Source: Typhlomys cinereus (taxonomy: Eukaryota > Chordata > Mammalia > Rodentia > Platacanthomyidae). From it: DNA of 64,000 bases. Both the position numbers and the translations under genes were made by a program. Below, piece by piece: positions 57,581 to 64,000 of this stretch (position 1 is its first letter; the number at the start of each line of letters is the position of its first letter). The stretch lies in the NCBI GenBank assembly GCA_023101885.1, contig JALPQD010000394.1, forward strand, positions 1,672,581-1,736,580. The letters run 5' to 3'. The notes beneath the pieces were generated by a model. It had not been told where the DNA came from. It saw only the letters and a list, made by a program, of their open reading frames with translations, and ran no database searches.

Positions 57581-57664
57581 GAAAATAAAAGATTTGTACC
57601 TCCCAGTGTAGCAGAGAGAAAAAAAAAATGATCTACAAAAATCATTTAAAAAAGAAAATTTGTG

Positions 57665-60000
57665 GACAAATTGGCTAGGTCCACATGGATCTCTAAGGTC
57701 TCTCGCCTGCTGGGTGTATTCCACAACACGAAACAGGTGACAAGAGATTTTTCTGATGGCATTCAAAGAGTAACTTTAATTCCAGGAGACTGGAATGACG
57801 CAGAAATTTTAGTGTCTGTAATGAAGATTTTTGATGCTGCCAAACCACCTATTCAGTGGGAGGAGCTGATTGTCAAAGTCATTCAAGGACAGAGAGGAAA
57901 GTGGATGATCCCTCCAGAAGGCAAAGAGTCCATGAATAAGAACAAGATGGGCTTAAAAGCCCCTCTAAAGACCCCAATAGCAACTGGCCACCCATCTGTG
58001 AATATACTGCTGCATAAGACATTTGACCTTTAGGCCAATATCCGACCATATGTCTCAATGGAAGGCTATAAAACCCATTACACTAATGTAAATATTGTCA
58101 CTGAACATGAAAACAGTGGGACTGAGCATGTGATCATTAATGAAGTTGTGCAGAGCATCAAGCTCATCACTGAGGAGGTAAACAAGCATATTACCAAATT
58201 TGCCTTTGAGTATGCTTAGAACAATCACTGAAGCAATGCCACAGCTGTGCACAAAGCCAACAAAATGTGAATGTCGGATGGGCTTTTTCTGCACAAATGT
58301 AGGGAATTTGCAGAGAACTGTAAATTAAATTTAACGAGATATATTTTGATACCATATGTTTCCATATGGTACAAGATCCCTTCTAATTTGATGTTCTTGT
58401 TATGCCAAATTTATATGGAGAAATCCTCAACGACCTGTGCGAGGGATTGATGAATCCAAGCAGCAACAATGGAGTTAATGGAATTGCCATCTTTTGGTGG
58501 GTGCATGGGACAGCCCCAGACATTGCGGGCAAGGATATGGCCAATCTCATGGCCCTCCTGTTCAGCGCTGTGATGATGCTATACCACGCTGCAAAAATCG
58601 AGGCTGCATATTTTGCCACAATTAAGGATGGAAAGAGCTTGATGAAAATTCTGTCAGGCAACTCAAAGTGCTCAGACTTCATAGAAGAAATCTGTCACCC
58701 AGTGAAAGACTTAAATTAACACCCGAGTTGTCAAGCACCCCTGAATCACCCTGCAATCCTCTCTTGAGAACGTCCACAATTATTTCTGCATTGGCCTGCT
58801 TCTTTTATGACAGCGTATGTTTTCAGATTTGGCCTTTCTTAATAAAATCCATGCAAAGGAGTTATGCCATGGCCCTGAGTCTGCTCATGGAGGCTATTTT
58901 TTTATATATTAAATTTCAATCTGGTGAACACTTTTCTCACAAACTGTAAGTGTGCTGCATCATTATCATTGTAAGCATACTTCAGCTAAAATAATTTTTT
59001 TCATACTGTAAATATTATGATACAGAAATAATAATAATAAGGGAGTAAGTAACATTTTACTATTAAAAATCCCTGCTTTCCTCTGTCTATGAAAAATATA
59101 TGGGGAAAAATAGATTATTATGTGACCTAACAGTACAAGATGACATTTTAATAAAACTAAATAGGCAGAAGAGAAATTTCCTGGGAATGTTCTCTATAAT
59201 AAAAGCAAAACAAAAAACCCCAAGCAAAAATGATATGTCTTAATGATGCAGATAATAAGGGCATATTTATCCTCTACATGAATTTTTATCAATAAAACTC
59301 TAGATCAAAGAAATACATAATGAGCAATCTAACTTTTGTTAATACGATTTAGATGACACACTGGGTTCTGAGTCTCCAGAAGTATTGCATAGTCAATTAT
59401 TTGGTTCCCTTTTGTGAGAGCTCTGGGAAGTCATTCCTTTTCACTAGACCCATGGGGGCAGAGTCACTGGGTATCCCAGCCTCCCAACCCCTATCTCCAC
59501 CTCCAATTGGTTCCTGCACATCTGTAACAAGGGGCGGCACTCCAGCTGGTGTTGTAGGTGAGGAACATGGGATACTGCCTGTTGATTTATTTCTGTAGCT
59601 ATGCCTTCACTTTTGTCAAAGAACCAAATCACTGCACTCCCCCTCCCCAAAAAAAAAGCTCCCATGAAAGATACCATTGATGCCCAATCAAGCCAAGCCG
59701 CGATCCATGTTGACAGCATGTGACTGTCAGGTTCTTTCCCTCACAACCCCTGACTTCAATGTCAGAACATGAAGTTACCTGAGAACCCTCACAAAAGTCA
59801 GCTGCTGTCTTCTCTAGGCCCTAATGTAAGTTTGCAAACCTGCAACTTTGTATATTGACCCCAGACCACAAGCAAATCCTCCTGTCTATTGAGATTTTTA
59901 AGCTTGTAGTTCACTTTCAATTGCTATTGCTTCTGTCTTGCTGGATTGTTCTGGTCATCATGACTCTCAGGTTCAGAGTAATAAAGAATTCTAAAACAAA
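57665..60000 (+). pseudogene. Idh3a-ps: IDH3A processed pseudogene (retrocopy), near full length
   Basis: Copy of the mRNA for the mitochondrial NAD-dependent isocitrate dehydrogenase alpha subunit. Recognised by '[10 protein letters not shown]', 'VTLIPGD', 'MKIFDAAK', 'GKWMIP', 'MNKNKMGLK', '[14 protein letters not shown]' and 'FATIKDGKS', in parental order and without introns. The coding part runs about 57672-58719; the first codons are altered. Damage: TAG at 58031, further stops in 58218-58270, a frameshift near 58310-58390 and small in-frame deletions. The 3' UTR is about 1.28 kb with AATAAA at 59980-59985 and A-rich end. TSD 'aaagaaaatttgtg' at 57651-57664 and 60001-60014, perfect. No product is expected. 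Confidence 0.93.
59980..59985 (+). terminator. AATAAA of the IDH3A retrocopy
   Basis: Just upstream of the A-rich end that meets the second TSD copy at 60001; it is the copied mRNA's polyadenylation signal. Confidence 0.8.
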
Positions 60001-60014
60001 AAAGAAAATTTGTG

Positions 60015-60270
60015 AACTGGAGAGACGGCTAAGTGGGTAAAATCTTTACCATGCAAGCATGAGAACTAAAGTTGAGATCCCAAGAATGTACATAAATCAA
60101 GAAACTGTAGCATGTGAACATAATCCCAGTGTTGCTGTGGGATGGTGAGAGGTAGATAAAGAGACTCCCCAGAAATTTTCAGGCCGGGAAGCTTGACATG
60201 CAGCAGTGAACTCAAGAGACACTGTCTCAAATGATGTGTAAAGTGTAATAAACTTGAAGTTGTTCTCTGA
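60015..60270 (+). mobile_element. B4-like composite SINE (tRNA head plus B1-like part)
   Basis: Head 'aactggagagacggctaagtggg' and B-box-like 'aagttgagatccc', followed by a 7SL/B1-like middle 'cataatcccagtgttgctgtgg', 'cagcagtgaactcaagagac' and 'ctgtctcaaa', then 'gttgttctctgaacttcacata'. This layout is typical of rodent ID/B1 hybrid SINEs. It sits right behind the IDH3A retrocopy. Confidence 0.65.
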
Positions 60271-60275
60271 ACTTC

Positions 60276-60282
60276 ACATACA

Positions 60283-60315
<33 letters not shown>

Positions 60316-60356
60316 CAACAACAACAACAACAACAACAACACACACAACACACACA
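60276..60356 (+). repeat. (CA)n/(CAA)n compound microsatellite
   Basis: CA units, about eight CAA units, then CA again; the tail of the preceding SINE. Confidence 0.9.
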
Positions 60357-60398
60357 TATATCATACAATGCACAAGAAGATAAAAGAAATACAATTTT

Positions 60399-60830
60399 TG
60401 TTGCAGTTTATGTTGCTGATAAAATCATGATAAAAAAGTTTAGGGGAACAAACAGTTTCTAGTTTTTCTTAAAATTCTAGTTTACAGTCTTAGTCCAGGC
60501 TGGCAAGAGAGCTCACACCAACACTGTGAGCCAATGGAATTGGCCACACCATATCCATGGGATTGTTGAGGGAGGGGCAAACATCCCTTTCCAAACTGCA
60601 AGTCTGCTGAAGTATTCTAAACAATGCCAATTTATTGAAACAGAATTCCCCATCTTATCCACCTGTCCAAGGAATGTCCCACATACTATGGACTCTATCT
60701 ACCCATATCAATCAAGCAATATTCTGTAGCCTTGCTCAAGGGCTTGCCTGAACTATTAATTCTTCACAAATGTGCCAAGAACTCAACCATTAATTGACAA
60801 GGTGATACATACATATCTAACTAGTATAAT
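60399..60830 (-). mobile_element. MaLR solo LTR
   Basis: Same family as 15611-16036, minus strand: 'gttgctgataaaatcatgat', 'ttaggggaacaaacagttt', 'ccaggctggcaagagagc', 'ccacaccatatcca', 'aattgacaag'. No internal sequence adjoins. Boundaries are within a few bases. Confidence 0.75.
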
Positions 60831-61354
60831 TACGCAATAAAAACTTTTACTTCACACAAGAAGAAAGATGTAATATAAGAACAGAAAGAAAAACATAAAA
60901 TATGTAAATTACTAATAACTAAATGGCATATACAATCCATTTTATCAATATTTACATATGATGGGTTAATTTTCTATTTTGGAATAACAAATTGCAAACA
61001 AATTTGTAGGTTTAAAACAGCTACATTTATTGTCTTACATTACTGTATGTTAGAAGTCCAATATAGTTCTTACTAAGTAAAAACAAAAGGTCAGTATTAA
61101 CACAGTCCATCTCAGAGACTTTAAGGGAATAACCATTCCTTAGGCCTTTCTAGTGGCCATATGATAATCACACACACCTTATTCAATAGCACCTGATTGA
61201 CATTTTCAAAACCAGCAATAGTATTATACCTGTGATAATTCCTTTATACTCAAGTGTTTCTCATATTGTCTGCAATCAAGAAATATTTTCGATTTCTAAG
61301 ATAGCATATCAGGTGATTCATGTAAAACTCTTAAATAAATCCAGTTAACTACTA
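60831..61354. other. Unassigned AT-rich sequence
   Basis: No gene or recognisable repeat. Confidence 0.5.
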
Positions 61355-61460
61355 GATAAATCCAATGATTTGTCTAAATAAATGATTTACTCAAAGTCTT
61401 TCTACTTGATAAATCCAATGATTTGTCTAAATAAATGATTTACTCAAAGTTTTTCTACTT
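61355..61460 (+). repeat. 53-bp tandem duplication
   Basis: The unit starting 'gataaatccaatgatttgtc' occurs twice back to back (61355 and 61408), with about one difference, followed by a partial third start 'gataa'. Confidence 0.9.
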
Positions 61461-61490
61461 GATAACACTGCATCTTCTTTTTGGCTAGCC

Positions 61491-61917
61491 TGCATGTTGC
61501 TGATAAATTTATGACCAAATAGCTTAAGGGAACACTATTTTTATTTTCTCTTATGACAATACATTTATAATTCTTAATCCAGCTTTTCAGGAGAGTCCAC
61601 ATCAACACCTGGAACCAAGGGAACTGGTAATACCCACACCATATCTATACATCAACAGAACTACTGGGAGAGGGACAATTCTTGCTTGCCAAACCAGCAT
61701 GTCTGGCCAACTATGCCAAAGGATGAAAACTTAGCCAGCTCACTACATCTTATTCACCTGTCCAGGGACTAGTCATGCCCACTATGTGTTGGGCCTTCCC
61801 ATTAACTAGACAATCTCCTGCAGGCTTGCTTAAGGCCTAATGCAACCACTGATTCTTTACAAATGTGCCCAGAGCTTTAACCCTTAACTGTCAAGTTGAC
61901 ATTTTCATTTAAGGTAA
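61491..61917 (-). mobile_element. MaLR solo LTR
   Basis: Minus strand, same family: 'tgttgctgataaattt', 'agcttaagggaacac', 'ccacaccatatctatac', 'gccaaaccagcatgtctggcc', 'ctagacaatctcctgcaggc', 'gtcaagttgac'. Solo. It lies only 0.66 kb from the LTR at 60399 in the same orientation, but no MaLR internal sequence lies between. Confidence 0.78.
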
Positions 61918-62129
61918 TCCAGCACCCATTCTACAGAATGGTACCATCTGAATTTGACATGGGTCTTATTGACCTTAACTACTCTGACCATGGTGAGATT
62001 AAATTTCAAAATATTTTTAAGTCACATTTCACTGATAGCTAGAGAAAAGAAACACTTTTTAAGCATTTCTTAGACTCGTGTAGTAGAGCAGCTCCCCATC
62101 CTCAACCTGAAATCCTCCTTTTTTTTTAA

Positions 62130-62520
62130 CAGAAAGTGTTATATAAACAGAAACATAACTTCCAGAAGTGCAGAAAGTAAGCTGATGCCAACCACTTGGA
62201 CCTAACAGAACTTCTAAACTGTCTCCCATCCCAAAGTTCAGGGAATATGAAGAGGGTGTGATAAGAATGCAAGAGTCAAAGTGTGGTGAATGGAGCTGCT
62301 TTCTTCAGTAGTATACTCACTGATATATTATATACATGCTCCAGCAAATTTTCAGATACATACCACCACAGGCCACCCAGTTCCCCCTCTCCACAAAATA
62401 ACACACACATACACAAAAGTAGGAGGAAGACTGGTAGAGAAGATTTGAAGTGAGAAAAGGAGGAGGATTAAGATTGGATATTCAAGGGTGAGGATAACAT
62501 AAATTCATTGCATTCATGTA
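62130..62520 (+). mobile_element. Old L1 3' UTR remnant
   Basis: Contains 'ctcccatcccaaagttcaggga' and 'gtgtgataagaatgcaagagtc', equivalent to the 'cctgaagctcaggga... gtaagagtgtaagagc' block of rodent L1 3' UTRs, then a purine-rich part before 'attgcattcatgtatgg'. Diverged, with approximate limits. Confidence 0.45.
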
Positions 62521-62689
62521 TGGAACTGTTATATATAGGAAACATTCAATCTCATGACCCTGATTTCTAGAAGATGATGCCAAGAGCATTCCTCACAGTC
62601 ATAGTAACCGTGTGCCTTCTATTGCTTGCAATAGTCAAGACTAACTCCTATTGACTTTCCTGCATGGAACAGGCATGGATTTTGTTCTC

Positions 62690-63172
62690 TCCTGAAGCAG
62701 GGTCTAGGGCAGAGGTGTTTTTTGCATATTTCTTCCTATTTTTTGAAAGCAATCGAGACATTAATTAGTACATCTAAAGAATGAGCACAGAGCTTTATCA
62801 CTGTAATTGTGTCACTGTGTTGCTGACCTTGGTACATATTAGTAGCCTGTTCTTTCTCCACAAGGAATGGGGTCATTACGACATATCAACATGTCTAGGG
62901 ATTAGCAGAGTTGCACTGTTAATGATGGCCCCACCTATTGTTGACTTGCACATATAGAATGTCTGCCACAATTGATGTCATCCCTCTGCGCAGTGTATAG
63001 ATGTCACCCCTCTGTTTCATGGTACATAAGGAGTTAGATTCTATAATAAACTCGATTTGGTTTTGGCTTTTCCACATCACCTCTTGACCCAGCCTGATTC
63101 AATTCCTGCTGATCCCACTCTGGTACCTATCAGGATAGTAGGTAAGTGTGCAGGTCATAGCAACCCGCACCA
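62690..63172 (+). mobile_element. Probable ERV2/ERVK-type solo LTR
   Basis: The 3' part looks like R-U5 of an ERVK-type LTR: 'catggtacataaggag' region, AATAAA at 63044-63049, then 'ctcgatttggttttgg' and a 'cttgacccagcc' block ending 'gcaacccgcacc'. The 5' limit is uncertain and no primer binding site or coding sequence follows. It is unlike the MaLR LTRs here. Confidence 0.45.
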
Positions 63173-64000
63173 TTAAATAATTTTTAAATGAAATAAGATT
63201 CAAATTTTAGTTATATTTTTTCCAAATAAAAAGTGTTATCTATATATAAATGGAAAAAAGTGGGTCTTCCTATCTCAGTTAATCCCAGTTAACTTAATCT
63301 AAAAAACTCCGTAGTTATGCCTAAAGACTGACTTTCTAGGGGATTCTATACTCTATGAAGGAGCCAATCAATATGAAACATCACAACATATGAGAACTTT
63401 TACAGACTCCACAGGTTAGTTTGTAGGCATATTAGGAATTATATTATTTTATTAGCAAATAATTATTGGATATGCCAATCAAAAGCATTGGTATAATTAA
63501 TAAAATTAAATGAGCTAAGTATATACAAATGTTGTACTTTATATTTTAAGACAATAAATAGGTTATCAGTGGAAAATATACCCATATCACACACAGGAGT
63601 TCCAAAAAATGAGATTCATTATCTGTAACTAATTTAAGTAGATAGACTTTAAAGTAAAAATAGAAGTATTATCAAAACATTATTTATATTGTAAGACTCA
63701 CTGAACAGGAATAGATAAGCATATATATAAGCATATATTCAGGCAACAAAGACTTTCAATATGAATAAAACAACAATAGACATAATTAAATGTAGAAATA
63801 TACAACTGAAAATATTTGAATTTTTAATAGTCCACTTTCACTAAATGTTATAAAGGTAAAAACCATGCCAAAACAATCTTAAGATGTTTACTAATGGTAC
63901 CTACTAACTTAATCTAAGAAAAATATTTTGACTAATTTTCATGCCAGGAGCAGAATATAGAATCTTTTTTTTGGTTTATGCAACTTTATTTTATTATTAT
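63173..64000. other. Unassigned AT-rich sequence
   Basis: No gene or named repeat; cut by the window edge. Confidence 0.5.

Noticed and set aside
57665..58720. A working IDH3A-like coding gene
   Set aside because: In-frame stops, a frameshift and deletions in the substrate/cofactor-binding part; no introns; flanked by TSDs.
60399..61917. The two nearby LTRs as one provirus
   Set aside because: They have the same orientation, but the 0.66 kb between them shows no MaLR internal sequence, polypurine tract or primer site, so they are read as two solo LTRs.
1..64000. CRISPR arrays, operons, ribosome binding sites or other prokaryotic systems
   Set aside because: The window is mammalian repeat DNA; tandem repeats found are microsatellites, L1 monomers or duplications without spacer-repeat structure.

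Overview
This is repeat-packed mammalian, most likely rodent, intergenic DNA. No intact host protein-coding gene is visible on either strand. The rodent assignment rests on four things: rodent-style MaLR (ERVL-MaLR) LTRs that open with the 'gtgtcaacttgac' block; SINEs with a tRNA-like 'ggctggagaggtggctcag' head; a B2/B3-like SINE; and L1 3' UTRs of the rodent type. Classical B1 monomers are not seen and the L1 promoter monomers are not mouse Tf/Gf/A types that I recognise. A non-murine rodent (for example a heteromyid) is possible, but I cannot fix the species from sequence alone.

Layout. 1-4.7 kb: MaLR internal region and 3' LTR abutting a deleted L1 (L1-A), then an older ORF1 scrap. 5.4-6.05 kb: a 5'-truncated MaLR. 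6.05-13.2 kb: minus-strand L1-B with matching target-site duplications (TSDs), split by a 2.78 kb plus-strand retrocopy that carries antisense ERV leader and LTR, an L1 3' end and a 1.1 kb 3' transduction. 13.2-15 kb: AT-rich sequence with nothing recognised. 15-18 kb: old minus-strand L1 interrupted by a complete two-LTR MaLR. 18-22.3 kb: mostly unassigned sequence with one SINE, one solo LTR and an L1 3' UTR fragment. 22.3-29 kb: nearly full-length but inactivated L1-C, whose 5' region holds a SINE.

29-42.3 kb: an old, AT-rich repeat graveyard (ancient L1, three MaLR solo LTRs, a B2-like SINE, L1 3' ends, microsatellites). 42.4-57.6 kb: the densest nest. Minus-strand L1-E is split by full-length L1-D, which has a perfect 17-bp TSD. 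L1-D is itself split by a full-length U1 snRNA retropseudogene and by an L1 3' end with a short transduction. The adjoining older L1-F carries a SINE, three L1 3'-end insertions (one with a twin-priming inversion) and a 19-nt micro-insertion inside an 18-bp TSD. 57.66-60.0 kb: an IDH3A processed pseudogene with complete 3' UTR, polyA signal and TSD. 60-64 kb: a B4-like SINE, two MaLR solo LTRs, an old L1 tail and a probable ERV2-type LTR.

How the parts work together: almost everything here was built by L1 reverse transcription (L1 copies, SINEs, U1 and IDH3A retrocopies) or is LTR-element remains. Every L1 ORF is broken. No unknown multi-gene system was found. The most informative content is the series of retrotransposition events that can be read base by base, plus two different L1 promoter-monomer types and a lineage SINE that merit comparison with repeat libraries.
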